Assembly: GCF_947489035.1 (NCBI RefSeq)
Contig: NZ_CANLCI010000001.1
Span: 1 to 64,000 of the forward strand
Direction: 5' to 3'
Length of the DNA: 64,000 bases
From: an uncultured Ferrimonas sp.
GTDB lineage: Bacteria > Pseudomonadota > Gammaproteobacteria > Enterobacterales > Shewanellaceae
Shown: positions 25,160 to 33,345 of the stretch, one piece after another
Layout of the letters: each line of letters begins with the position of its first letter
Position numbering within the stretch: position 1 is the stretch's first letter
Position numbers and translations under genes: made by a program
The notes under the pieces: model-generated
The model's input: only the letters and a program-made list of their open reading frames with translations
What the model was told of the DNA's origin: nothing
Databases searched by the model: none

Positions 25160-26689
25160 TTACAGCAGCGCTGGAATGCCCCATTTGCTTTCCAGCATGC
25201 CAACAGCCAGCATGGCAGCAAAACAGATCAGCAATACGGAACCAGGGATGATGATGCGATCCAGCTTAGACAGCTTGGCAGGACGCTCTTTGTCACCAAT
25301 CAGACCGTTGTTATCCAACAGCATGGTCAGTGCCCAAGCCAATACTGGGTTGGTCACCGCCGCAGCGAAGACACAGATACCAGCAGCTTGTGCGTCTTTC
25401 TCGTCTTTGATCATCTGTACGCCAGCTTCCAGCAACGGCAGGAATACACCCACCAGCAGCGCTACGCGCATTACCGGAGGCCATACCGCTACGTCCATTG
25501 GCGAGCCCAAGATAGCAACCGCCATGGTCAGCAGGCCCAGCAGGATAGCGCCGCCTGGGATAGGACGTTTCGCGATGGCCGCAGGGATCATGTAAGTACC
25601 CCAAGAGGAAGTGATGTTACCACCACCCAGTGCCGTACCCACCATTTGGCGGATAGAACACATGGTCATGGTGTCATCTACGTCCATCAGCACTTTTTCG
25701 GTGCCTTTCGGGTAGTTCAACTCTTGGAAGATACGGTGACCCAAGAAGTCAGGCGACCACATTGCAACCGCCAAGATGGCAAACGGCAGCGACGCAATGA
25801 AGTGCTGCAGCGTCGGCAGACCCAGCATCCAACCTTCAGTGGTGGAACCCCACCAGAACATTGGGTTCAGGTTTGGAATGCCCATTTCGGTTTCAAAACG
25901 CAGATCGAAGCCAGCACCCAATGCCAACGCCAGTACCAGACCGGTGATGGCACAAGCTGGGATCGCCAACCAGCGCTTACCCATGCGAGCCAACAAGGCG
26001 TACAGCACGATAACCACTGCCAGTACCACCAAGCCAACGTAACCCATGTCGCCGGCAGCGCCGCCTTCAGGGATCAAGCCGTTAGACCAGTTCTGGATGT
26101 TGCCAATCATGCTCATTGAGCCGGTAAAGCCCAAGAACACCAACAGACCACCGGCCACGCCGTTGCCGGTTAGGTTCACCAAACGGGAACCGCCTTTAAA
26201 GTAAGACAGCAGCAAACCAAAAACACCCAGCAAAATCGCCAGCGCTAACGGGTGAGCACCCGCCAAAGCGATGGAACCGATCAGTGGGATCATTGGGCCG
26301 TGGTTACCGGCCAAGTTAGCGCGAGGGTTTACAAAACCGGACGCAATAACACAGAAAAACAGAGCAGGCAGCAGCATCTCTACGCGAGATACTTCAATGG
26401 CAAACTCTTTACCCAGTTGCACGTGATCCCACGCTTGGGTCAGGCCTTCGGCCCAAGACATCATTACCGCAGAGTACATCGCGATAATGCCGATAGTACC
26501 GGCAATAGCAGGAACCAGATCTTCCCACTCAAAGTTAAAGTCACGTCCTGGCAGGTTAAGGCCAAAGCGACGAGGCTTCATGATTTGCAGTTCGTGATCA
26601 AGATAGTCAGAACGAGTATCGAACTCGCTCGCCGGGCGATGCAGCTCGCGGTAAGACTTATCTTGAGTGTTGGTTGTTTGCTCAGTCAT
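25160..26689 (-). CDS. DUF3360 family multi-pass membrane transporter
   Basis: A 509-residue integral membrane protein with roughly 12 hydrophobic helices after a 60-residue polar N-terminus; the DUF3360 family is distantly like SLC26/SulP-type permeases. Landmarks include NPRANLAGNHGPMIPLIG and LGGGNITSSWGTYMIPAA, resembling the paired transport-domain half-helices of that fold. The ATG at 26689 is chosen as the first start beyond which the predicted upstream residues make little sense; GGAG lies 11 bases before. Substrate unknown. An inverted repeat sits in its 5' leader. Confidence 0.82.
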   Translation of the reverse strand: MTEQTTNTQDKSYRELHRPASEFDTRSDYLDHELQIMKPRRFGLNLPGRDFNFEWEDLVPAIAGTIGIIAMYSAVMMSWAEGLTQAWDHVQLGKEFAIEVSRVEMLLPALFFCVIASGFVNPRANLAGNHGPMIPLIGSIALAGAHPLALAILLGVFGLLLSYFKGGSRLVNLTGNGVAGGLLVFLGFTGSMSMIGNIQNWSNGLIPEGGAAGDMGYVGLVVLAVVIVLYALLARMGKRWLAIPACAITGLVLALALGAGFDLRFETEMGIPNLNPMFWWGSTTEGWMLGLPTLQHFIASLPFAILAVAMWSPDFLGHRIFQELNYPKGTEKVLMDVDDTMTMCSIRQMVGTALGGGNITSSWGTYMIPAAIAKRPIPGGAILLGLLTMAVAILGSPMDVAVWPPVMRVALLVGVFLPLLEAGVQMIKDEKDAQAAGICVFAAAVTNPVLAWALTMLLDNNGLIGDKERPAKLSKLDRIIIPGSVLLICFAAMLAVGMLESKWGIPALL

Positions 26690-27103
26690 GGCAACAACTA
26701 CTCCGTGTGATAAAAACAAAGTGGCGCTTTGGCACCGGATCAAGGTTAGCAAACCAGAATTGGCTAACCTTGGTTCGAGCCAGATACGCGGCACATTGTA
26801 AGCACTTTGCTTTTTTCTTCATGCTCGATCTGTCTCATTGAACGGCGTTTATGTTGAGACTGTGAACCAGATCCGAATTTGTCTTACCAATTGTCCAGAA
26901 TGCCGGAAACCCGCGCCAACTCAGGCTCAATAAAGCAGAAGTAACAAAACATCAACAGCAATTTACGGCGTTTTGACGGAGTTAACGATTATGTGCATTT
27001 TGGTAAAAAGAGATGTTCGCTGCCGCTGCTGATTTTAACTTAAACAGAACATCAATAAGGCAGACGAAGCCACCGAGCGATGGCCGTCCCCCCACAGTGG
27101 CGC
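26690..27103. other. Leader/promoter region of the DUF3360 gene
   Basis: Geneless. It holds the inverted repeat at 26741-26772 and otherwise AT-rich sequence toward 26860-27050. No clear promoter hexamers were fixed and no riboswitch class was recognised. Confidence 0.45.
26741..26772 (-). promoter_or_regulatory. Inverted repeat in the DUF3360 gene leader
   Basis: Ten-bp arms CAAGGTTAGC and GCTAACCTTG flank a 12-nt centre, 52-83 bases upstream of the ATG. It could be an operator or a leader hairpin; no T run follows, so it is not a standard terminator. Confidence 0.5.
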
Positions 27104-27571
27104 TTATTTCTTATCCTTTTCGCTGATCCACAATTTAATGGTTCCCGCCACCACCACCACGTCATTGCGATCGTAAGCGGTGACTTTCACCATCAGATCG
27201 CCGGGCTGCCAATCGCTGGCCGCCACCTCGGCCACACAGCGAATATCACTGCCTGCCTTAGCGGTGTAATCCAAGCTCATGCCCTTCGGGATCCAGCGTA
27301 AATGTTTGGGGATCGAAGCTTCCGCCATGGTGCCCATGGCCAGCTCAAGGCCATTGCAGATAGCAATAACGTGAACGGTGCCGATGTGATTTTCAATTTT
27401 GCGGCGCTTGGTCAGCAGCACTTGCGACTGGTGCGGCACAATGTCGATCACCGTAGCGCCTACGGTTTTGAAGTACGGCGCTTGGCGTGCAATCGCCATC
27501 GCCATCAGCTTGCCGCCAAATGGCATCGACTTCAGCTTGCCCCACATCTTCAGTACATAGTTGTTTTCCAT
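27104..27571 (-). CDS. DUF4442 hotdog-fold (thioesterase-like) protein
   Basis: A 155-residue protein of the DUF4442 family, a hotdog fold related to acyl-CoA thioesterases. The central segment NHIGTVHVIAICNGLELAMG is the helix typical of such folds (N-H-x-G-T-x-H-...-E). An acyl-thioester hydrolase role is plausible, substrate unknown. Short gap to a divergent deacylase gene. Confidence 0.82.
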   Translation of the reverse strand: MENNYVLKMWGKLKSMPFGGKLMAMAIARQAPYFKTVGATVIDIVPHQSQVLLTKRRKIENHIGTVHVIAICNGLELAMGTMAEASIPKHLRWIPKGMSLDYTAKAGSDIRCVAEVAASDWQPGDLMVKVTAYDRNDVVVVAGTIKLWISEKDKK

Positions 27572-27744
27572 AACTCGCTTGTGTCCTTATGCTGTTGTTC
27601 CTGCAGACTAAAAGGTGATTAAGATCACAATTGCCACTATAACAACATCTAGAGTTTTAACACTAACCTCGGTGAACGTAAGTAGCACTGCGAGGCGGGA
27701 TCGCAGTTGTTATGATGGGCCTTTAACCAAGAGGAACATGATTG

Positions 27745-28851
27745 ATGCAGATGGTGGTTTCAGATCGGGTGGTTGGCCAGCAACCCAATGGCGAACGCGC
27801 CACCGTGCCGGTGATCCAATTCAGTAACGGTACTGGCCCCAAGGTCTACATTCAGGCCAACATTCACGGCGCCGAGATCCAAGGTAACGCCGTGATTGAA
27901 CGCTTTCTTAGCCTCTGCCGCACTCACCCACCCCAAGGCCAGTTCACCATCGTGCCGATGGCCAACCCCATCGGCATCAATCAAAAAAGCGGCGAATTCA
28001 CCTTGGGTCGCTTTGATCCCATCAGTGGCGACAACTGGAACCGTCAGTACCACTTTAATGGCGACGCCATCGCCCCCTTTGCCCAGCAACAACGACATGC
28101 CTCGGATCAGCAGGTAAAAGCAGCCTTTACGGAACTGCTGCAACAGCAACTGCAGGCGCGCCTGCAAACCCCGTGGGGGCTGAAAACCGGCCAACGGATG
28201 GCGCTCAGCCTGCAGCAACTGGCCACCGACGCCGACATCGTGCTGGATCTGCACACCGGCCCGGTGTCGGATCGCCACCTTTATGTGCCAGAGTTTGCCC
28301 GCGCCCAAGCCAAGCGTTTTAACATTCCGCTGAACATCATCATGCCCGCGGATTTTGGCGGCGCCTTAGATGAAGCCGCCTTTAGCCCGTGGTGGCAGCT
28401 CAGCCAAGCCTTTGCCGCCCTAGGCCGTGATTTCCCCATCGCCGTTAACGCCTTTACCCTAGAGCTGGGCTCGCAAGAGCACCTTGATCCCCACCAAGCC
28501 GAACAAGATGCCTTGGGGATCGCCAGTTACTTAGAGCAACACGGCTGCTGGGCGGATGGCAGCCACCACCCCACGCCGGTAACCCAGCACGCCTGCTTGT
28601 TGCAGGATTATCGGGCACTGTACAGCCCCAGCGGTGGCCAAGTGGAATACCTTGGTCAGCTGGGCACGCCATTACCCCAAGGCCAAGCCATTGCGCGGAT
28701 CTGGCATTACCATAAGCTCGGCCAAGACACCCCACTGTTTGAAGAGATCACCCTGCCCTGCGATGCCATTCCGGTACTGCATTTTGCCAGTGCCAACGCC
28801 CAGCAAGGCACCGAACTGTATAAAGTACTGACCAACACATTCGAGCTGTAA
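27745..28851 (+). CDS. Succinylglutamate desuccinylase/aspartoacylase-type zinc hydrolase (M14)
   Basis: A 368-residue protein with the metal site of the family: HGAEIQG near residues 33-39 (His and Glu two apart) and DLHTG for the third ligand. FTLELGSQ near the C-terminal third supplies the probable catalytic Glu. Members cleave N-acyl groups from amino acids or similar small amides; this gene is not part of an arginine-catabolic cluster, so the substrate is open. GAGGA lies 9 bases before the ATG at 27745. Confidence 0.87.
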   Translation: MQMVVSDRVVGQQPNGERATVPVIQFSNGTGPKVYIQANIHGAEIQGNAVIERFLSLCRTHPPQGQFTIVPMANPIGINQKSGEFTLGRFDPISGDNWNRQYHFNGDAIAPFAQQQRHASDQQVKAAFTELLQQQLQARLQTPWGLKTGQRMALSLQQLATDADIVLDLHTGPVSDRHLYVPEFARAQAKRFNIPLNIIMPADFGGALDEAAFSPWWQLSQAFAALGRDFPIAVNAFTLELGSQEHLDPHQAEQDALGIASYLEQHGCWADGSHHPTPVTQHACLLQDYRALYSPSGGQVEYLGQLGTPLPQGQAIARIWHYHKLGQDTPLFEEITLPCDAIPVLHFASANAQQGTELYKVLTNTFEL

Positions 28852-28934
28852 CGCGGCGCACTATTGTGGCTGGATGTGGGTTTAGATGTGTTGATGTAGC
28901 GTAGGCTGGCGCTGGTCGCAGCAGAGGGCTTGTA

Positions 28935-29030
28935 ACAGAGGGCTTGAGTAACGCTGAAACCTTCAAGCATCGTTGATGGCTTAAGTATCGCTGAAGACTT
29001 AAGTCGCGCTGAAGGCTCTGCGAGGTCGCG
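28935..29030. repeat. Degenerate ~18-bp tandem repeats
   Basis: About four to five imperfect units of roughly 18-19 bp follow each other, each built on CTTAAGT-n-CGCTGAAG (for example CTTAAGTATCGCTGAAGA then CTTAAGTCGCGCTGAAGG). No gene covers them. The rest of the 28852-29150 gap holds the palindrome GTTGAATATTCAAC (29083-29096) and an imperfect hairpin. Confidence 0.7.
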
Positions 29031-29092
29031 CGGGCTGGAAAGCAAGAACAGGAAACAAAAAGAAGAGGCGGTGCGGGTAAGCGTTGAATATT

Positions 29093-29131
29093 CAACACAT
29101 AAAGCTTAACCAGATTAAACTCTATGTGTTG
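29093..29131 (-). terminator. Possible hairpin after the DUF3297 gene
   Basis: CAACACATA pairs with TATGTGTTG across a long centre with further partial pairing. It follows the DUF3297 stop codon on the minus strand. No strong T run, so terminator function is uncertain. Confidence 0.4.
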
Positions 29132-29150
29132 AGGCTAAGTCGGCAACAAC

Positions 29151-29399
29151 TTAGATGTAGTAGGCTTCTACAGTGCCTTTTAGGGTGATCAGCATTGGCT
29201 GGCCACGGCGATCTAACGAACGCGGCGATGGAATTTTAACCCAACCTTCGCTGATGCAGTATTCTTCAACATCATCGCGCTCTTTGCCATTCAATCGAAT
29301 ACCAATTGGGTGTTCGAAGCACTCCGCCACGTGATGTGGGCTGCGCGGGTTACCCGCTAAATGATCCGGTAAAGCTGGCTTTGAGTTAGTGTCGCTCAT
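29151..29399 (-). CDS. DUF3297 family small protein
   Basis: An 82-residue protein of the DUF3297 family: LPDHLAGNPRSPHHV, then IGIRLNGKERDDVEEYC, and a C-terminal GQPMLITLKGTVEAYY. The function is unknown. The second ATG (29399) is preferred to one six bases upstream because AGG is correctly spaced for it. A near-consensus sigma-70 promoter sits immediately upstream. Confidence 0.88.
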   Translation of the reverse strand: MSDTNSKPALPDHLAGNPRSPHHVAECFEHPIGIRLNGKERDDVEEYCISEGWVKIPSPRSLDRRGQPMLITLKGTVEAYYI

Positions 29400-29431
29400 G
29401 TTCATGACCTGAAGTAAATAAAAACAGCGCC

Positions 29432-29460
29432 ATTGTAGACAATGCCAGCCCAGCGCTCAA
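29432..29460 (-). promoter_or_regulatory. Sigma-70 promoter of the DUF3297 gene
   Basis: On the minus strand TTGAGC (29455-29460) and TACAAT (29432-29437) are separated by 17 bases, close to consensus, with transcription expected to begin near 29425, about 25 bases before the ATG. Confidence 0.75.
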
Positions 29461-29600
29461 GCGTGGCAAGGGCGATTCCATCGGCACTGTGATGGCGGTT
29501 ACAGCTTGATGGCACAACGGCTGCGCCACGCTGATCGGTCGCTCGGTGATTACTGAAATTTCCCCGTTAATTTCCCAGCGGCGGAGCTGCATTAAGACAA

Positions 29601-29626
29601 AATAAAAGGAGCCTTTCGGCTCCTTA
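29601..29626 (-). terminator. Terminator of cysE
   Basis: AAGGAGCC and its complement around TTTC, followed on the minus strand by TTATTTTG, about 28 bases past the cysE stop codon. Confidence 0.8.
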
Positions 29627-29654
29627 TGGATTGCGGCGTCTGCCCCGTTAGGCA

Positions 29655-30440
29655 CTAGATGCCATCAGACAGAAAGTTCTGATCCATGGTTTCGCATGGG
29701 GTGGCGCAATCGGGCTTGCCCACAATGCGAGCAGGAATGCCAACCACGGTAACGTGGGGCGGGATCGCATCAAGCACCACCGAGCCCGCCCCCACCTTGG
29801 CGCCTTCGCCCACTTCAATGTTACCCAGTACCTTGGCGCCCGCACCAATCATAACCCCAGAGCGGATCTTTGGGTGGCGATCGCCGGATTCATTACCTGT
29901 ACCGCCCAAGGTGACCGACTGCAAAATCGACACGTTGTCTTCAATCACCGCGGTTTCACCCACCACAATGCCGGTGGCGTGATCGAACATCACCCCTTTG
30001 CCAATTTGCGCGGCGGGGTGGATATCCAAACCAAACACTTCCGAGTTACGGCTTTGAATGAACAGCGCCAACGATTCGCGGCCGCTGCGCCACAGGTAGT
30101 GGGCAAAGCGATGCACCTGCAACGACTGAAAGCCCTTCAGGTACAGCAAAATGGTGAGCTGTTTTTTAATGGCGGGATCGCGATGAAACACCGCATTAAT
30201 ATCGTGGGCCGCATTGCCGATGATCTCTGGCTCGGCACCATAGGCTTCTTCAAGCAGCTCTCGCACCACCGCCGATGACATCACTTCATCAGAGATCTTA
30301 TTGGAGAGGATAAAGCTCAACGCACTGCCGAGACTTTTATGGCTCAGAATGCAGGTGTGCACGTAGCTGGTCAGCAGCGGTTCATTTTGCGTTACGACTT
30401 TAGCTTCGTCGCGAAGCTGCGCCCAGACTTGGTCTTTCAT
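29655..30440 (-). CDS. cysE: Serine O-acetyltransferase
   Basis: A 261-residue CysE: the all-helical N-terminal domain (WAQLRDEAKVVTQNEP...) followed by the left-handed beta-helix of hexapeptide repeats (DIHPAAQIGKGVMFDHATGIVVGE). It makes O-acetyl-serine from serine and acetyl-CoA, the first step of cysteine synthesis; HATG contains the catalytic His. The ATG at 30440 gives the normal family length; a longer reading frame upstream has no homology. The C-terminal tail is the site of cysteine feedback in related enzymes. Confidence 0.95.
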   Translation of the reverse strand: MKDQVWAQLRDEAKVVTQNEPLLTSYVHTCILSHKSLGSALSFILSNKISDEVMSSAVVRELLEEAYGAEPEIIGNAAHDINAVFHRDPAIKKQLTILLYLKGFQSLQVHRFAHYLWRSGRESLALFIQSRNSEVFGLDIHPAAQIGKGVMFDHATGIVVGETAVIEDNVSILQSVTLGGTGNESGDRHPKIRSGVMIGAGAKVLGNIEVGEGAKVGAGSVVLDAIPPHVTVVGIPARIVGKPDCATPCETMDQNFLSDGI

Positions 30441-30540
30441 GCCTTGTTCCCTAAGCGAGGTATATCCGCCGATTCTAACAAAAAAGCGCAATGGCATTCA
30501 TTGCTAAATGCCGATTGCGCTTAGTGAATATTTGAATGGT

Positions 30541-30957
30541 TTAAGCCGTATTGCGATAGCACTGTTTCATGTGGGTATTCAGCGCATGCAACACACGGCT
30601 GCGATTGATCATGCCGATTAGGCGGCCATTCTCAACCACCGGATAAATTTTCGGCTTTAACTGCAGCATCTGCTCCGCCAGCGTTAACACCGAATCGTCG
30701 GCGCTTACGGTGACCACATCCGTCCGCATCACATCGCCGACGTTATCGTGCAGATCGCAGTGATAGGTGCTTTTTAGCATCACCCCAAGCAGCTCTTGCT
30801 CCGACACAAAACCGATCACGCCGTGTTGCTCATTCACCACCGGTGCACCGGTCTGATTGGCTTGCAATAGGGTTTCGACAGCACTGTCGAGGGACATCTG
30901 TGCCGTTAAGGCCACAGGGTGTTTGGTCATGTAATCCCGAACTTTTACCGACTCCAT
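30541..30957 (-). CDS. CBS domain pair protein
   Basis: A 138-residue protein that is a single tandem CBS (Bateman) module: VRDYMTKHPVALTAQMSLDSAVETL and VGDVMRTDVVTVSADDSVLTLAEQML. Such stand-alone modules bind adenosine nucleotides and often sense energy state. AGAGG precedes the ATG. No partner is obvious; cysE lies downstream on the same strand, 101 bases away. Confidence 0.9.
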   Translation of the reverse strand: MESVKVRDYMTKHPVALTAQMSLDSAVETLLQANQTGAPVVNEQHGVIGFVSEQELLGVMLKSTYHCDLHDNVGDVMRTDVVTVSADDSVLTLAEQMLQLKPKIYPVVENGRLIGMINRSRVLHALNTHMKQCYRNTA

Positions 30958-31407
30958 TGCGTACCTCTTTCTGGGTTATTTGCTGATCAACCTAGTGGCT
31001 AACCGTTTGACTAACCATAGTGCCATTGCCGCAAAAGTTCTCGGTAAGAAAGTCGATTGCAGTAAGCGGGTTTTTATCGAATTATCTAATTTAGCAGCCC
31101 TTCTCCGTCACGCCGCCGCACAAATCGCGGCGGCAATGGCATGAACCTAGGCTGTGCAGGCTGCACGCGAGCTCAATCCACTTCGCCCTGCCACAAGCCG
31201 CCGGTGGCGCTGGTGCGCCGTCGATTGTCTGCCCACCCAAGGATCCGTCGAGATTTAGTTACAATTAACCGCTGTGGTTGTTTGCTCGTAACCAATAACC
31301 CCTTAAAATAATGATGTTACTCAAATTTCCCATTGAGTTTTGGCTTTGATAACGGCGTGACTGCCGCGGATCTGGCCTTGGTCGTTCCGTTAGTAGGAGT
31401 ACGCTGT
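30958..31407. other. Divergent promoter region of the CBS gene and tamA
   Basis: Geneless. Contains GCCGCCGC pairing with GCGGCGGC around ACAAATC near 31110-31133 (no T run), and a plus-strand promoter candidate at 31282-31309. A short 12-codon frame starting with ATGATG at 31311 overlaps the likely transcription start and is probably not translated. Confidence 0.45.
31282..31309 (+). promoter_or_regulatory. Candidate sigma-70 promoter of tamA-tamB
   Basis: TTGCTC (31282-31287) and TAAAAT (31304-31309) with a 16-bp spacer, about 100 bases upstream of the chosen tamA start. Confidence 0.5.
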
Positions 31408-33345
31408 TTGCTGCATTGTCGCCGAATCACCCTATTGCTGCTGGCTGTTGCCTGCAGCGGCGTGTGCGCCAGCGATGAACAACCGGCCGCGTCGCCCCTG
31501 CCGGCGTTAACTCAACTGGGCAGCAACACCATCACCGCAGCCGAAACCGCAGTGCTGACCCCCATCAAACGGGTGGTTGAAAAAAGCGAACGGATCGCCA
31601 GCAGTGCCGAACACAGCGGCAAGCAATTGGGCGACCGAGTCAAACAGCGGCTAACCCCAGAGCAACACAGCCTAGAGCTCACTCTGATTGGGGTTGATGG
31701 TGCCCTGCGCGACAACATTAACGCCTACCTAAGCCAGCTGCCGCAAACCCCAGCCGAACGCGCCACCTACCTGTTTACCTTTGAAGATAAAGTGCAAAAA
31801 GCGATGCACGCCTTGGGCTACTACCACGGCAGCGTCACCCCAGTGCTGCAACGCGATCAGCAGCCGTGGCAGCTGCAACTGACCATCGATCCCGGCCAGC
31901 CGGTTCGCTATCAGCAGGTGCAGGTTGATGTGCAAGGCCAAGCCGAGACGGATCCGGCTTTTACCCAGCGGCTGGCACAAGTGGCCATCAAGCCCGGCGA
32001 CGTGGTTAATCACGGCGACTACGAACGGCTGAAAACCGACTTAATCAGCCTTGGGCTGCTGCGTGGCTACTTTGATGGCAGCATGGTGCAGCAACAGATC
32101 GGCATCGACCGTCAGCAACAGCAAGCCGAACTGCAACTGGTGTACGACAGCAAGCAGCGTTACACCTTTGGCGAAGTGGATTTTCTGGGCTCGGATCTCG
32201 ATCAAGATGTGTTGCAGTCGATGGTGCCTTTTAACCGCCATCAGCCCTACCATAACGACCAAGTCAGCGAACTGACCGGCACCTTACTGAGCGTCGGCTA
32301 CTTCAAAGACGTAAAGGTGCTGCCCCAGCCGCAGCAGGAGTTAGCCGCAACGGTGCCGATTGAAGTGCAGCTAACCCCAGCCCCCAGCCACTCCTATGAA
32401 CTGGGTGCAGGCTACGCCACCGACACCAAAGCACGGGTTTCGATAACCTGGCGTACGCCGCAAATTAACCGCCGGGGTCATTCCCAAGAAACCCGCTTGG
32501 AAATTTCGAAAAGCAACCCAGAGCTGTCGTTTGAATATCGCATTCCGCTGGAGCACCCGCTGAACGATCTGCTGCAATTTGGCAGCAGCTTCGGCAAAGA
32601 GGAGTTTGGCGATCTGGAAAGCACGCTGATCCAAGCCAGCGTCTCCCGTAAAACGGTGTACACCAACAGCTGGACCCGCCGCTATTACCTGCGTTACCTC
32701 AACGAAGAGTGGCAACAAGCGGGGCAGCAGCAAACCGCCGACTACCTTTTCCCCGGCATCAGTTTCAGTAAAACCCGACGCCACGGCCCGGCGCTGGATC
32801 CCAGCAGTGGCTTTCGCCAACTCTACACGGTGGAATACGGCACCCCGCTCGATAGCGAAGCCAAAAGCACCACCCGCCTGCGTGGCCAGTGGCGCTGGGT
32901 GGCCTCTCCCTTTGACCGCCATCGCGTAACCAGCCGCCTTGATGCGGGTCTTAATCTGGTCAGCGACAGCGCCGCACAACAATTGGCGCCGTCGCTGCGC
33001 TTCTTTGCCGGTGGCGACCAAACCGTGCGCGGCTTTGAATACCAATCGCTGGCGCCAACCATTAACAACAATGGCGTAGAGCAAGTGGTCGGGGGGCGTT
33101 TCTTTGGTGCCGCCAGCGTTGAATACCAATATTACCTGTCCAATAAGTGGCGCTTAGCCACCTTTGCCGATGCCGGTAACGCCTTTGACGAACGCGATAA
33201 AAAAGCGATTGAGTGGGCCTATTCCGTCGGGCTGGGGCTGCACTGGATCTCGCCCATCGGCCCCGTGCGCGCTGATGTTGGTTATGGCTTAAGCGAACAA
33301 GACGCGCCAATACGGCTGCACATCACCATTGGGGCCGAGCTATGA
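31408..33345 (+). CDS. tamA: Translocation and assembly module outer-membrane subunit TamA
   Basis: A 645-residue Omp85-family protein: signal peptide (RRITLLLLAVACSGVCA), POTRA domains (for example YTFGEVDFLGSDL) and a C-terminal 16-strand barrel with the family motif GGDQTVRGFEY and ending in TIGAEL. With TamB it inserts autotransporters and other proteins into, and moves phospholipid toward, the outer membrane. There is no fitting ATG; TTG at 31408 has GGAG 8 bases upstream and starts directly before the signal peptide. Between signal and first POTRA it carries an extra helical stretch (about residues 40-75, RVVEKSERIASSAEH). Its stop overlaps the tamB start (ATGA). Confidence 0.92.
   Translation: MLHCRRITLLLLAVACSGVCASDEQPAASPLPALTQLGSNTITAAETAVLTPIKRVVEKSERIASSAEHSGKQLGDRVKQRLTPEQHSLELTLIGVDGALRDNINAYLSQLPQTPAERATYLFTFEDKVQKAMHALGYYHGSVTPVLQRDQQPWQLQLTIDPGQPVRYQQVQVDVQGQAETDPAFTQRLAQVAIKPGDVVNHGDYERLKTDLISLGLLRGYFDGSMVQQQIGIDRQQQQAELQLVYDSKQRYTFGEVDFLGSDLDQDVLQSMVPFNRHQPYHNDQVSELTGTLLSVGYFKDVKVLPQPQQELAATVPIEVQLTPAPSHSYELGAGYATDTKARVSITWRTPQINRRGHSQETRLEISKSNPELSFEYRIPLEHPLNDLLQFGSSFGKEEFGDLESTLIQASVSRKTVYTNSWTRRYYLRYLNEEWQQAGQQQTADYLFPGISFSKTRRHGPALDPSSGFRQLYTVEYGTPLDSEAKSTTRLRGQWRWVASPFDRHRVTSRLDAGLNLVSDSAAQQLAPSLRFFAGGDQTVRGFEYQSLAPTINNNGVEQVVGGRFFGAASVEYQYYLSNKWRLATFADAGNAFDERDKKAIEWAYSVGLGLHWISPIGPVRADVGYGLSEQDAPIRLHITIGAEL

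Noticed and set aside
29386..29655. 89-codon minus-strand frame between cysE and the DUF3297 gene
   Set aside because: It begins downstream of cysE inside terminator sequence and covers the DUF3297 promoter; no family match.
31110..31133. GC-rich stem as a terminator of the CBS gene
   Set aside because: It lies upstream of the CBS gene and lacks a T run on either strand.
31311..31349. 12-codon leader peptide before tamA
   Set aside because: Its start codons lie at or before the likely transcription start, so it is probably not translated.
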